A DNA stretch of 64,000 bases, taken from Siphonobacter aquaeclarae. GTDB taxonomy: Bacteria > Bacteroidota > Bacteroidia > Cytophagales > Spirosomataceae. Below are positions 26,684 through 34,444 of the stretch, piece by piece. The translations under genes were made by a program, and so were the position numbers. The notes beneath the pieces are model-generated. The model was not told the origin of the DNA. It made no database searches and worked only from the letters and a program-made list of their open reading frames with translations. The stretch covers positions 124,001 through 188,000 of the forward strand of contig NZ_FNGS01000002.1 of NCBI RefSeq assembly GCF_900103285.1. Reading direction: 5' to 3'. How positions within the stretch are numbered: position 1 is the first letter of the stretch; each line of letters begins with the position of its first letter.

Positions 26684-26718
26684 CAAATTACGTAGTTCTA
26701 GAACTACGTAATTTGTCA
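26681..26718. repeat. 38-bp perfect palindrome starting at a stop codon
   Basis: The left half (26681-26699) is exactly complementary to the right half (26700-26718), centred on TCTAGA. It begins with the TGA stop of the barrel gene. Directly after it is a 12-bp palindrome AAAGTATACTTT (26719-26730) and a second TTTGTCA (26728-26734) repeating the end of the first. No T tract, so a terminator would be atypical. Confidence 0.85.
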
Positions 26719-26889
26719 AAAGTATACTTTGTCACTTTTGATATACGACTCAACCGATCGGGCCATTCACACAGTATCTTTCGACAACTGATCTCACACC
26801 GCCAAAACTGAAACGACTGCCTGCCCTGTGCAGGCGCACCTGTCTCTCCGGGTTTACCGGTCTGACGAACCGGATTTCCGTTTCAACGC

Positions 26890-27591
26890 ATGAATGGCAA
26901 TTTTCCCGTCGATAAATGGGCCTTTGGCTCGCCGCAGTTGTTTGACGACCGGACGCACACCGAACTGGAGGATCTTCTCCGGACGGCGGAAACCGGGCTT
27001 TTCCCCAAAGGAGCGACCCTCTTCCGCGAAGACCAGATCGCCGACGGCATTTTCTACCTCCACCGGGGAATGGTGAAGAAGTATAAGGTCGACAATTTCA
27101 ACAAGGAACAGATCATTTACATCGCGCGGTCGGGAGAGTTTGTGGGCTACCACGCGGTTCTCTCCGGCGAACGATACGCAGATACGGCGACCGTCATCGA
27201 GGACTCGGAAGTATCCTTCATCCGGAAAGAAGCTTTTCTGGAAGTACTGGAGCAGTCGAAAGAGCTGGCCGGGCGCTTGTTGAAGGCGCTCAGCCACGAG
27301 TATGCCGTGCTGGCCAATACGATATCGGTTTTCACGAACCGGCCTGTCCGGGAGCGGCTGGCGATTACGCTCATTATTCTGCTGGAAAAGTACCGGCATA
27401 TGGACGAAAGCCAATCCGAGCCGGCGATTAACCTGAGCCGGAACGACCTGGCCAACCTGGTGGGTGCTTCCCGGGAGAACGTCATCCGTTACCTGAGCGA
27501 ATTCAAGGAAGACCGCCTGATCCGGACAAAAGGCCGGAAGATATGGATATTGAACCTCGAAGGGCTGGTAGCCATGTCTAACTACCAGTAA
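26890..27591 (+). CDS. Crp/Fnr family transcriptional regulator
   Basis: 233 residues. An N-terminal cyclic-nucleotide-binding-like jelly roll (about 15-130: LFPKGATLFREDQIADGIFY, MVKKYKVDNFNKEQIIYIARSGEFVGYHAVLSGE in parts) precedes a Crp-type winged HTH (LSRNDLANLVGASRENVIRYLSEF). The Arg/Glu cAMP-contact signature is not clear and there are no clustered Cys for an Fe-S centre, so the effector is open. Bacteroidota have many such regulators for respiration and metabolism. It is followed by a strong terminator. The 38-bp palindrome about 170 bp upstream could be one of its binding regions, although the arm TTTGTCA differs from the usual TGTGA. Confidence 0.92.
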   Translation: MNGNFPVDKWAFGSPQLFDDRTHTELEDLLRTAETGLFPKGATLFREDQIADGIFYLHRGMVKKYKVDNFNKEQIIYIARSGEFVGYHAVLSGERYADTATVIEDSEVSFIRKEAFLEVLEQSKELAGRLLKALSHEYAVLANTISVFTNRPVRERLAITLIILLEKYRHMDESQSEPAINLSRNDLANLVGASRENVIRYLSEFKEDRLIRTKGRKIWILNLEGLVAMSNYQ

Positions 27592-27641
27592 GACACGAAC
27601 TATACCCGCTTGCTACTTATTTTTTAGGTAATCACAGTCAG

Positions 27642-27677
27642 ACACCCACCTTCCTTTGGGAGGCGGGTGTTTTGTTT
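27642..27677 (+). terminator. Intrinsic terminator after the Crp/Fnr gene
   Basis: Stem ACACCC / GGGTGT (27642-27647 with 27665-27670), continued inward by CCT/AGG and CC/GG across one mismatch and one wobble, followed on the plus strand by TTTTGTTT. It abuts the stop of the convergent DUF2490 gene. Confidence 0.85.
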
Positions 27678-28431
27678 AGGGGGCTTTTTCCTGTTTCGGC
27701 CGGAAATCCAGCTGGTGGAACAAAAACACCCGCAATACGTGATTACTGTTGAACTGATTACCGGCCGGCAACTGCTGAAACTGATTCATGTATCCGACCT
27801 GGAGGTTCAGCTCTTTGTTGAACTGATAGCCGAGCCCGACAAAGAACCGGTTCTGGTCGAAAACGTTATAGGTTATTTCTTTACCGGCGTTGAGGTGTAC
27901 TTCATCGTTGAATACAAAAAAGAGCGTTTTGGGGTCGAGAAATGCATGGTTCAGCGGCACCATCAGGTTAAGCAGGTACCGGAAACGGTAGTTGAACTGA
28001 TAGCCCTCCTGCAGTTCATCCGCAGCGATTTTCCGGTTGAACCGCTCTTCGAGCCGGATCCACTGCTGGGTTTGGAGGCGCTTCTGGCGGCTGGTCCACA
28101 GAATTTGCTGCCAGAGCCGGTGTTCGGGCCGGACGGTATGCAGCCCGGCGGCGGGAAAACTGCGCGCGTAGGTGTAGCCGACCGTCAGCCGTACGTTGTC
28201 TTTGACGAAGTACGTTACCCCCGGCCGGATGAGCTGGGCCGACCAGCGATCGAGGAAATCGGTCCGTCGGGCATGTACATCCAGCCAGAGGCCCCATTTG
28301 TCAGACAGCCGGGTCTGATTGAAATACCCCAGCCATGCCTGGCTCTGGTTATGTACCTGTTTTTGGGCGGAAGAAAGACTGGAAACAAGGCATAGCGCGG
28401 CCAGCAGGCCGCTTTTTAGCAGGGTGTTCAT
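27676..28431 (-). CDS. DUF2490 outer-membrane protein
   Basis: 251 residues. Signal peptide (MNTLLKSGLLAALCLVSSLSSAQ), then repeated amphipathic beta strands with the DUF2490 pattern: QSQAWLGYFNQTRLSDKWGLWLDVHARR (in parts), RPGVTYFVKDNVRLTVGYTY, HRLWQQILW, RLEERFN, RFRYLLNLMVPL and a C-terminal LFHQLDF. DUF2490 proteins are predicted small outer-membrane barrels with no known activity. It is the last gene of the chromate operon (3 nt after chrA). That position suggests an accessory envelope role, or just co-transcription. Length is normal for the family. Confidence 0.85.
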   Translation of the reverse strand: MNTLLKSGLLAALCLVSSLSSAQKQVHNQSQAWLGYFNQTRLSDKWGLWLDVHARRTDFLDRWSAQLIRPGVTYFVKDNVRLTVGYTYARSFPAAGLHTVRPEHRLWQQILWTSRQKRLQTQQWIRLEERFNRKIAADELQEGYQFNYRFRYLLNLMVPLNHAFLDPKTLFFVFNDEVHLNAGKEITYNVFDQNRFFVGLGYQFNKELNLQVGYMNQFQQLPAGNQFNSNHVLRVFLFHQLDFRPKQEKAP

Positions 28432-28434
28432 CGA

Positions 28435-29571
28435 TCAGAAGAAAAAGCGTACGGTATATCCGAGGACTCCCGCGGCGAGGATAAGAACGGGTTCAGGTAT
28501 CTTTTTGAAACGAATGAGGCAAATCAGTGTGGCGAGGGCAAAAAAGGGCGACAGCGCATCGGTAAAAGTCCGGAGGGCAATGACGATGACCGAACCGGCC
28601 AGGGCGCCGACCACCGCGGCCGTCAGCCCGTCGACAAACGCCCGGATATACCTGTTACCCGAAATCTTCCGGAAATACGGAGCAGGGAGCACCGTAAAAA
28701 CATAGCAGGGAAGAAACACCCCCAATGCAGCGACTACCGCGCCGGGAGTACCTTCCACCAGGTATCCGATAAACCCGACCGTGATCACCACCGGCCCCGG
28801 GGTAATCATCGCGACGGCCACCGCATCGAGAAACTGCTGCTGGGTAAGCCAGCCCATTTCGTGCACAACGCCCGTCTGGAGAAACGGAATAATGGCCAGA
28901 CCGCTCCCGAAAACAAAAGCGCCTGCTTTCGTGAAAAACCAGCCGATCTGCCAGAGTCGTCCGTCCGGTTGAAGTGCCGGCAGAAACCCAAGCCACAGCG
29001 TCAGCGCCATGCCTTTTACCGGGCGGGTACGAACCAGCATATAGACCAGACCGGCCGCCAGAAAAAGCAGCATTTCCTCCCGCTCGCGCCAGACCGTCAC
29101 GGCTGCCGATCCCCCGAACAGTACCCAGCGCAGGGGATCTTCGCGGAGGGAAGTACCGACGGTTTTCCGCGTCAGCCGGTAACAGCTCAGCACGATGATA
29201 CCGATCACGGCTGACCCGACGCCGTAGAAAACCGATTGCATCCAGGGCAATCCGCCAAAGGCCAGGTAGGCCCGCCCTAGTGCGAGCACCATCAGAAACG
29301 ATGGCAGTACAAACGCCAGTCCGCATAACCCCGCTCCCAACGCCCCGAAGTGTACGTAGCCGAAGTAAATGCCCAGCTGCGCCGCGAGCGGACCAGGAGC
29401 CAACTGCGCCAGGGTCAGTCCTTCCCGGTACTGATCTTCGTCGAACCAGCGTTTTCTCTCCACCAGATCCCGGTGCATGTAGCCCACGAGGGCGACAGGC
29501 CCGCCAAAACCCCAGGTCCCGAGTCGCAGAAAATACAGGAGGAGATCCTTTAGTTTATAGGTCGGCTCCAT
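28435..29571 (-). CDS. chrA: ChrA chromate efflux transporter
   Basis: 378 residues, the length of the two-domain ChrA proteins. The first CHR half has FLRLGTWGFGGPVALVGYMHRD and AQLAPGPLAAQLGIYFGY (loop typical of CHR); the second has FGSGLAIIPFLQTGVVHEMGW and PGPVVITVGFIGYL. About ten hydrophobic segments cross the inner membrane. ChrA expels chromate (and possibly sulfate) driven by the proton gradient. It lies 5 nt downstream of the DUF1259 gene and 3 nt upstream of DUF2490, in an operon led by a ChrB-AraC fusion, strengthening the chromate assignment. Confidence 0.95.
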   Translation of the reverse strand: MEPTYKLKDLLLYFLRLGTWGFGGPVALVGYMHRDLVERKRWFDEDQYREGLTLAQLAPGPLAAQLGIYFGYVHFGALGAGLCGLAFVLPSFLMVLALGRAYLAFGGLPWMQSVFYGVGSAVIGIIVLSCYRLTRKTVGTSLREDPLRWVLFGGSAAVTVWREREEMLLFLAAGLVYMLVRTRPVKGMALTLWLGFLPALQPDGRLWQIGWFFTKAGAFVFGSGLAIIPFLQTGVVHEMGWLTQQQFLDAVAVAMITPGPVVITVGFIGYLVEGTPGAVVAALGVFLPCYVFTVLPAPYFRKISGNRYIRAFVDGLTAAVVGALAGSVIVIALRTFTDALSPFFALATLICLIRFKKIPEPVLILAAGVLGYTVRFFF

Positions 29572-29576
29572 CGCTT

Positions 29577-30524
29577 TCAGTGGCCGTGAGGGTGTTTTTT
29601 ACCGAGGACGTCAAGGGCAGCCCGGAAACCGGAGACCAGTTTTCGTGCTTCTCCTTTGCCGTAATAATGAAGAAAGACCATCCGGGGGTCGTCGCCCAGC
29701 ATGTGATGGTGCAGGGCCACTACCTCAAGGCCATTGGTGCGCAGGGTACGGATCACTTCGTTGACTTCTCCCTCCAGCATCGCAATGTCTCCGGCGATAC
29801 GGGCGGCAGCCATATCCCCGGCCAGTGATGCCCAGGAATTCAGTCCGATGGCGGGCGTCATTTCAGCGCCCATCGCGACGACACGCAGGTCTTCACGGCC
29901 GATGGTGTACTTGCAGGTCATGCCATTGACGGCGGCTTTGCTTCCGACCAGCGCATCCAGCGCAGGCAGATCGAAGGCTTCGCCGGCCGGTTTTCCCGTT
30001 TTTGCCGGGGGCTGGGCGGCAGGCGTCAGTGCCGTTCCGCGAATGGCTTCCGCAAATTTCCCGGCCAGTTCTTCCGGCGTACCCATGCCGTGCACGTGCA
30101 TGAACACGATGCGGGGGTTTTCGTAGAAAAAATGATTGTGGATCGCGCCGACTTCAAGCCCGGCCCGCTGTACTGCCGAAATAAGCGGATTTACCTCTGT
30201 TTCAAGGAGAACGGTATCGCCCATGAGGACGGCCGAGCGGCCGTCTATCGTTCGTTTGATGGCCACCCAGCCGCTGAATCCGAAGGTTATCGGCGTTGGC
30301 TCACCGGCTATTGAGACAGAAAGGTCGTTCCGCGGCAGGGAAATGGACAGTGTCGCCTGCTTGTCGGAATAGGTTCCTTTCTTCCCGAGCCGCTCTTCTA
30401 CCGCCCTGATTTCTTCGGGAGTCAGGGCCGGTGTATCGGCAGATTCAGCGCCCGCAACATATGGATACAGGCCGACCATGGCACTGAGGCCCAGCCATTT
30501 TCGTCTGGAAAAGAGAGGATTCAT
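29577..30524 (-). CDS. DUF1259 (LppY/LpqO-like) exported protein with internal duplication
   Basis: 315 residues from the ATG at 30524 (MNPLFSRRKWLGLSAMVGLY), an export signal with an RR-K-W start that resembles a Tat signal. Two homologous halves are visible: IHNHFFYENPRIVFMHVHGMG in the first and LHHHMLGDDPRMVFLHYYGKG in the second, both His-rich, and GWVAIKRTIDGRSAVLMGDTVLLETEVN matched by SWASLAGDMAAARIAGDIAMLEGEVN (each read in parts). DUF1259 proteins recur beside chrA in many bacteria; a metal- or oxyanion-binding periplasmic role would fit the His clusters, but this is inference. It lies second in the chromate operon. Confidence 0.88.
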   Translation of the reverse strand: MNPLFSRRKWLGLSAMVGLYPYVAGAESADTPALTPEEIRAVEERLGKKGTYSDKQATLSISLPRNDLSVSIAGEPTPITFGFSGWVAIKRTIDGRSAVLMGDTVLLETEVNPLISAVQRAGLEVGAIHNHFFYENPRIVFMHVHGMGTPEELAGKFAEAIRGTALTPAAQPPAKTGKPAGEAFDLPALDALVGSKAAVNGMTCKYTIGREDLRVVAMGAEMTPAIGLNSWASLAGDMAAARIAGDIAMLEGEVNEVIRTLRTNGLEVVALHHHMLGDDPRMVFLHYYGKGEARKLVSGFRAALDVLGKKHPHGH

Positions 30525-30620
30525 CGCGTCGGTCGACGGCATTAGCGCCGCCGTTCCGGTACAATGGTACGTCTCGACATCAGAATATATCTTGCACGAA
30601 AATGACCTTTTGCCGGAGGA

Positions 30621-31454
30621 TTACTTCGGGGATAGATTTTTCCGGAAATCAGACGGACTCTTTCCGGTATGGGCTTTGAACACGCGGGAAAAATGACTCT
30701 GATCGGAGAATCCCGTGAGGTACGCGATTTCGGCGAGAGAATGCGCGGAGTGTTCCAGCAGATCCAGCGCCTTTTCGATACGCAGTTTCCGGATGTATTC
30801 CCCGAACGAAAGGTCGTCAAAATACCGGGAAAACTCCCGCGAAACATACGACGGGTGCATACGCAAACCTTCCGCCAGCTCCCGGAGGCTGAACTGGGTA
30901 TCGATCTGGTCCTGAATAAGGCCTTTCAGCTGTGGTACCCAGTCGGGCTGCTTTTCCTGCTTTTTCCGTTCGAGGTAAGAATGGAATACGTCGAGCAACC
31001 GTTTTTCCTCCGTTTGAGCGGTATGCGGCTGTTTTTGGAGGTACTTCGCCCAGGTATAAAGCGAATCGTACAGCATGAACCCTTTTTCGATAATCTCTTG
31101 ATCATCAGGCGTATTGAAGGCCAGCCCGGCCGAAATAGCCCAAAGGCCGGCAGCCTGCGCGGCGAGGGCATGGTTATCGGTATCGGCGCCGCGGATAATC
31201 GGCGCCATATCCCGCAGCGCCGGGTCGGTCAGCTGGTACTTTTCCAGGAAATAATCAAAGGTACAACGGTCTTCGTAGTGCGTAAACTCGGCGCCGGTAA
31301 CGTCAAAGGGCGTCGCATGCAGCGCTTCGGCGCGGGTCAGTACGTCATCCGCCGGTACAAAAAAGAACGTCGCCTCCGGGTCGATGAATCGCCGGATCAG
31401 CCAGGGACAGGCTATCCGGTCAATCTTGGGGCGCTCGCGTGTGATCCAGTTCAT
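30621..31454 (-). CDS. ChrB-type chromate sensor fused to an AraC DNA-binding domain
   Basis: 277 residues. Residues 1 to about 150 match the ChrB C-terminal domain (KIDRIACPWLIRRFIDPEATF, PFDVTGAEFTHYEDRCTFDYF in parts, MAPIIRGADTDNH). Residues about 175-272 are an AraC/XylS double HTH (SLRELAEGLRMHPSYVSREF and IAYLTGFSDQSHFSRVFKAHTG, in part). Classical ChrB is a longer protein with its own N-terminal domain and no AraC module. Here the sensor-like part seems to be joined to a transcription factor, giving a one-component chromate switch. It heads the operon with DUF1259, chrA and DUF2490, which it probably controls. The effector is inferred from context. Confidence 0.87.
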   Translation of the reverse strand: MNWITRERPKIDRIACPWLIRRFIDPEATFFFVPADDVLTRAEALHATPFDVTGAEFTHYEDRCTFDYFLEKYQLTDPALRDMAPIIRGADTDNHALAAQAAGLWAISAGLAFNTPDDQEIIEKGFMLYDSLYTWAKYLQKQPHTAQTEEKRLLDVFHSYLERKKQEKQPDWVPQLKGLIQDQIDTQFSLRELAEGLRMHPSYVSREFSRYFDDLSFGEYIRKLRIEKALDLLEHSAHSLAEIAYLTGFSDQSHFSRVFKAHTGKSPSDFRKNLSPK

Positions 31455-31562
31455 GTCTGCCTATTCGGTAGCAGAACAAAGTAACGTGCTTTTCACGGCT
31501 TCTGCGAGCAGTTGGTTTCGGGGAAGCGACCGGGTACGGAAAATACCCGATCACTTCCGGCA

Positions 31563-32102
31563 TTACCTGCGGGAAAATACCAGCGAAAACTGAATCTCGA
31601 ACGACTCGTCCGTCGGTACCATCATCAGCGAAGGCCTTTCGACGCCGTAGTCGCTCATTTTGACGGGAAACCCGCCGGAAACGACGACGCGGTTACCATC
31701 GTCGGTCCGGGTTCCTTCGATGGTAACGGGTTTCGTCACGCCATGAAAGGTCAGGTTACCGGAAATGGCCAGCCGGGAGCCCGTCTGCGTAATCCGGGAA
31801 CTGCTGAAGGTAACGCGGGGATATTTAATGCCCTCAAGCACTTCAATGGTATGGGAATCCCGGTTGGCATTTTTGGTATCGAAGGAAGCAACGTTGACAG
31901 ACACTGCCGCAGCGTCGAACCGGTCGGTTTCGTCGTTGTAAACCGCCACGCTCTGCACCTGGTGGCTGATTCCCTCCCAATCGTGCATGGGGTGGTGCAT
32001 TTTATACCGGATGACGGATGCGGCCGGGTCCGCAACCAGCTTCCGGCCGGCCGAAGGCAACAGGCTTACCAGTCCGGCCAGCCACAAAAGAAGTAATTTC
32101 AT
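31563..32102 (-). CDS. YceI family periplasmic protein
   Basis: 179 residues from the ATG at 32102 (MKLLLLWLAGLVSLLPSAG), a signal peptide. The YceI lipocalin-like barrel is seen in SVIRYKMHHPMHDWEGISHQVQ (in part), VASFDTKNANRDSHTIEVLEG, YPRVTFSSSRI, GNLTFHGVTKPVTIEGT and the C-terminal FEIQFSLVFSRR. Members bind isoprenoid-type amphiphiles. In E. coli yceI is beside yceJ, a cytochrome b561 homologue. Here it is 4 nt downstream of a b561-like gene and in line with a Rieske protein, so electron transfer to or from a quinone-like ligand is a fair inference. Confidence 0.9.
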   Translation of the reverse strand: MKLLLLWLAGLVSLLPSAGRKLVADPAASVIRYKMHHPMHDWEGISHQVQSVAVYNDETDRFDAAAVSVNVASFDTKNANRDSHTIEVLEGIKYPRVTFSSSRITQTGSRLAISGNLTFHGVTKPVTIEGTRTDDGNRVVVSGGFPVKMSDYGVERPSLMMVPTDESFEIQFSLVFSRR

Positions 32103-32106
32103 CGGA

Positions 32107-32766
32107 TCAGAATTTAATGGCAATGACGGACGCAGCGAACGCGCCGAATGTTGTATACGCCGCCGCCCGGTGGTAGGGTTTCAACTCCGGATGCCCTTCA
32201 AGGGAAGAGGCCAGGACATTCGTCGCAATCATACCCGCAATGTGTACCACCGCCAGGTACTTATGCAGCTTGATGGAACTGAAGCCCCTGCGCTCGCTGA
32301 CCATCCGCGGCGGCGCGAAGAGGGACAATAGCGCGGTTGTTGTATAGGTGATATTCACCGCGGTACCGATTGTTTCATGCGTCGATTTGAGGCGACTATA
32401 CTCGCTGCCGGTCGCATTATACAGCTTTGCGCCTACTATCCCCTGAGCGATAAAGCCGGCCAGGGTTACAAATCCGGCTACCTGATGCGAAACCAGCATC
32501 GACCGCCGGATTTTGAGTTCATGCGCCCGGCCTTCCGGTGTCAGCGGCGCCATACCAGTGGTACGCATGAAGCCCTTGCTTCCCCAGAGCAGGCGCTGCG
32601 TAACGATCATTTTCGGGGGCAACAGGGCGGGACGGGATGCAGTATCAACCAGCGTTTTCAGCAGGTCGTCTCCGGAAGAGTCAGGCTGCGCTCGCCCCGG
32701 TTCGGTCTGGGCAATGCCACAGAACGGCAGCAGACAGGCTGCCGCCAGCAGAAAGATGTATTTCAT
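32107..32766 (-). CDS. Four-helix membrane protein, cytochrome b561-like
   Basis: 219 residues. Signal-like N-terminus (MKYIFLLAAACLLPFCGIAQ), then about four hydrophobic helices. Histidines are spaced as in b561-type haem proteins: His94 (SHQVAGFV), His130 (STHETIGT), His168 and His175 (KLHKYLAVVHIAGMI) and His199 (YHRAAAY). Two pairs could bind one or two haems b. No family was recognised with certainty. Its place between Rieske and YceI genes (gaps of 6 and 4 nt) matches the yceJ-yceI pairing and supports a membrane electron carrier. A haem-free role remains possible. Confidence 0.7.
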   Translation of the reverse strand: MKYIFLLAAACLLPFCGIAQTEPGRAQPDSSGDDLLKTLVDTASRPALLPPKMIVTQRLLWGSKGFMRTTGMAPLTPEGRAHELKIRRSMLVSHQVAGFVTLAGFIAQGIVGAKLYNATGSEYSRLKSTHETIGTAVNITYTTTALLSLFAPPRMVSERRGFSSIKLHKYLAVVHIAGMIATNVLASSLEGHPELKPYHRAAAYTTFGAFAASVIAIKF

Positions 32767-32772
32767 GGTGTT

Positions 32773-33204
32773 TCAGGAGATGGTCAGGATGTTGCCGGAT
32801 TGCGCCACGGAATAAACAGTCAATCCCCGGCTGCCGTTGGCGTTGAGCCCCTTGCCATCCAGGCCATACCGCGCGCCGTGCGCCGTGCAGTAAAATTCAT
32901 CGTTCTGCAACCGTACCTGCTTCTGGCCTTCGTGGCTGCAAACGACCGTGACCGCCACAAACCCTTTTGAGGTATTGGCGACGACAATGTTGTTCGTGAC
33001 AATGTACCCGCCGGTTTTTTGCAGGGCGGTGTTGGCGGTGAGGTCGACCGTCACCGGTCCGGAAAGCGGGGCGGGCGTAACCGAATTTTTCTGGCAGGAC
33101 GCAAGCCCCTGCCCAAGACATGTCGCCGCGATTAAGGCGGCTCCCTGGAAGCCCAGTTGTTTCAGAAATTCGAACCGGCTGATGGAATCATTGGATACTG
33201 GCAT
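32773..33204 (-). CDS. Small Rieske [2Fe-2S] protein
   Basis: 143 residues. The Rieske cluster ligands are complete: Cys89 and His91 (CSHEG) and Cys106 and His109 (CTAHGARY). An N-terminal helix precedes a lipobox-like LASC (Cys37), suggesting membrane anchoring on the outer side. The fold is a minimal Rieske domain (about 45-143), smaller than the bc1-complex subunit. It is the first gene of the Rieske / b561-like / YceI set. Rieske proteins carry single electrons between membrane donors and periplasmic acceptors; the partner here is probably the adjacent membrane protein. Confidence 0.9.
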   Translation of the reverse strand: MPVSNDSISRFEFLKQLGFQGAALIAATCLGQGLASCQKNSVTPAPLSGPVTVDLTANTALQKTGGYIVTNNIVVANTSKGFVAVTVVCSHEGQKQVRLQNDEFYCTAHGARYGLDGKGLNANGSRGLTVYSVAQSGNILTIS

Positions 33205-33301
33205 GATGGAAAGAAATGAGGGTTTTAACCGGGATTACGGAGTTTCTTTCCTGTTCGCTGCCTTCATTCGGTCCGAAATGACAGTTTGATATTGGTATAA
33301 A

Positions 33302-34444
33302 TTAACGGAACGCCTTTCCTGGAAAAAGATCGAGTCCAACAGCCGTCCGTACCCCAAACGCGGCAGTGCGGGCTACCCCCGAAACGCTCCGGAACGCATA
33401 CTCGTAAAACGGCATCGCCTGAAAAGAGAAACGGCCCTTGTGGTAGTGTACCCCGGCGCCGAAACGCAGGTTCCGGAAGGCATATACAGGTATGTTCGTC
33501 TCAAAAAAATGATAGGTTTCCTCTCCGCCCTGGTGCGTCTCAAAACCGACCTGCCGGAACGCCGCCAGGTTCAGCCGGGTACCGGTTTGCAGGAGGATCG
33601 ACCAGCGGGGAGAAACGGGTACCGTGTAGTGCAGCATCACCGGCAGGTTTACGAGCGTTGTGCGGACCGATAACTCTTCCAGCCGGTCATACTTATCCGG
33701 AAGATGATCCCGGTAATTCTCCAGAAAATCCTGGCCGGTCGCGGCGTTGAACATACCCGCGTCGCGGTACCGGTCCGGAAAAAACCGCTCGATCTGTACG
33801 CCGAGCGACAGCCCGACCCGGCTATTGGTCTGAAGCGATACCGACGGCCCTACCGCCAGGCTGCTTCCTGTTGCCTGTAAATCAAGACCGAGCGTCGGCT
33901 GAAGGGACGACAACCGGAACCGGCTGCCGGTCTTCACCGGAGGAAGTACCGGTTCGTGGCGGGGCGCTTTCAGAGCGAGCGTATCGGCGGGCAGGGCGGC
34001 AGGTACCCCGGCCGTGTTTGCGTCCGACGGTATATCCGGCTGGATCGCGGAGTAAGGTATTTCCGGCCGGTCGGTTGCCGGTCCGGAAACGGGTACCGGA
34101 AAATTGCCGCGAGCCATTGTGCGGGTATCCAATCCGGGTATTTCCCGCCGGACTATTTCCCGGACTATTTCCCGCACCACGACTACGGTGTCTTTCCGGG
34201 ACGTCGCGACGACCGGCCTGCTTTTCAGCTGTTCGGACAACGAACGAATCAATTCTTGTTGCTGAGAAAGGGTAAATAACATCCATAGGCAGGCAGCTAG
34301 TGAACAGAGGGAAACAAACGCGGGCCAGCGGGGCGCTGGCGCCGGGAGCCGCTTCCTGAACCGCTCCCAGGCTCCGGAAGGGTATTCGGGCCGGACCGAC
34401 TCCAGTTTCTTTTTCAGGAAGCGGTCGTATCGGTCTTCTGACAT
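33302..34444 (-). CDS. Membrane-anchored protein with a barrel-like C-terminus, sigma-factor partner
   Basis: 380 residues of two unlike parts. Residues 1-40 (SEDRYDRFLKKKLESVRPEYPSGAWERFRKR in parts) resemble the cytoplasmic head of an anti-sigma factor; about 41-61 is one hydrophobic helix; a Pro-rich, low-complexity linker follows (about 85-175). Residues about 180-380 contain amphipathic strands (PTLGLDLQATGSSLAVGPSVSLQ, RWSILLQTGTRLNLAAF, RNLRFGAGVHYHKGRFSFQAMPFYEY, in part), like an outer-membrane barrel. The gene start overlaps the sigma gene end by 31 nt. If the topology is right, one polypeptide would link an inner-membrane anti-sigma head to an envelope barrel domain. No exact family was recognised. 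Confidence 0.7.
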   Translation of the reverse strand: MSEDRYDRFLKKKLESVRPEYPSGAWERFRKRLPAPAPRWPAFVSLCSLAACLWMLFTLSQQQELIRSLSEQLKSRPVVATSRKDTVVVVREIVREIVRREIPGLDTRTMARGNFPVPVSGPATDRPEIPYSAIQPDIPSDANTAGVPAALPADTLALKAPRHEPVLPPVKTGSRFRLSSLQPTLGLDLQATGSSLAVGPSVSLQTNSRVGLSLGVQIERFFPDRYRDAGMFNAATGQDFLENYRDHLPDKYDRLEELSVRTTLVNLPVMLHYTVPVSPRWSILLQTGTRLNLAAFRQVGFETHQGGEETYHFFETNIPVYAFRNLRFGAGVHYHKGRFSFQAMPFYEYAFRSVSGVARTAAFGVRTAVGLDLFPGKAFR

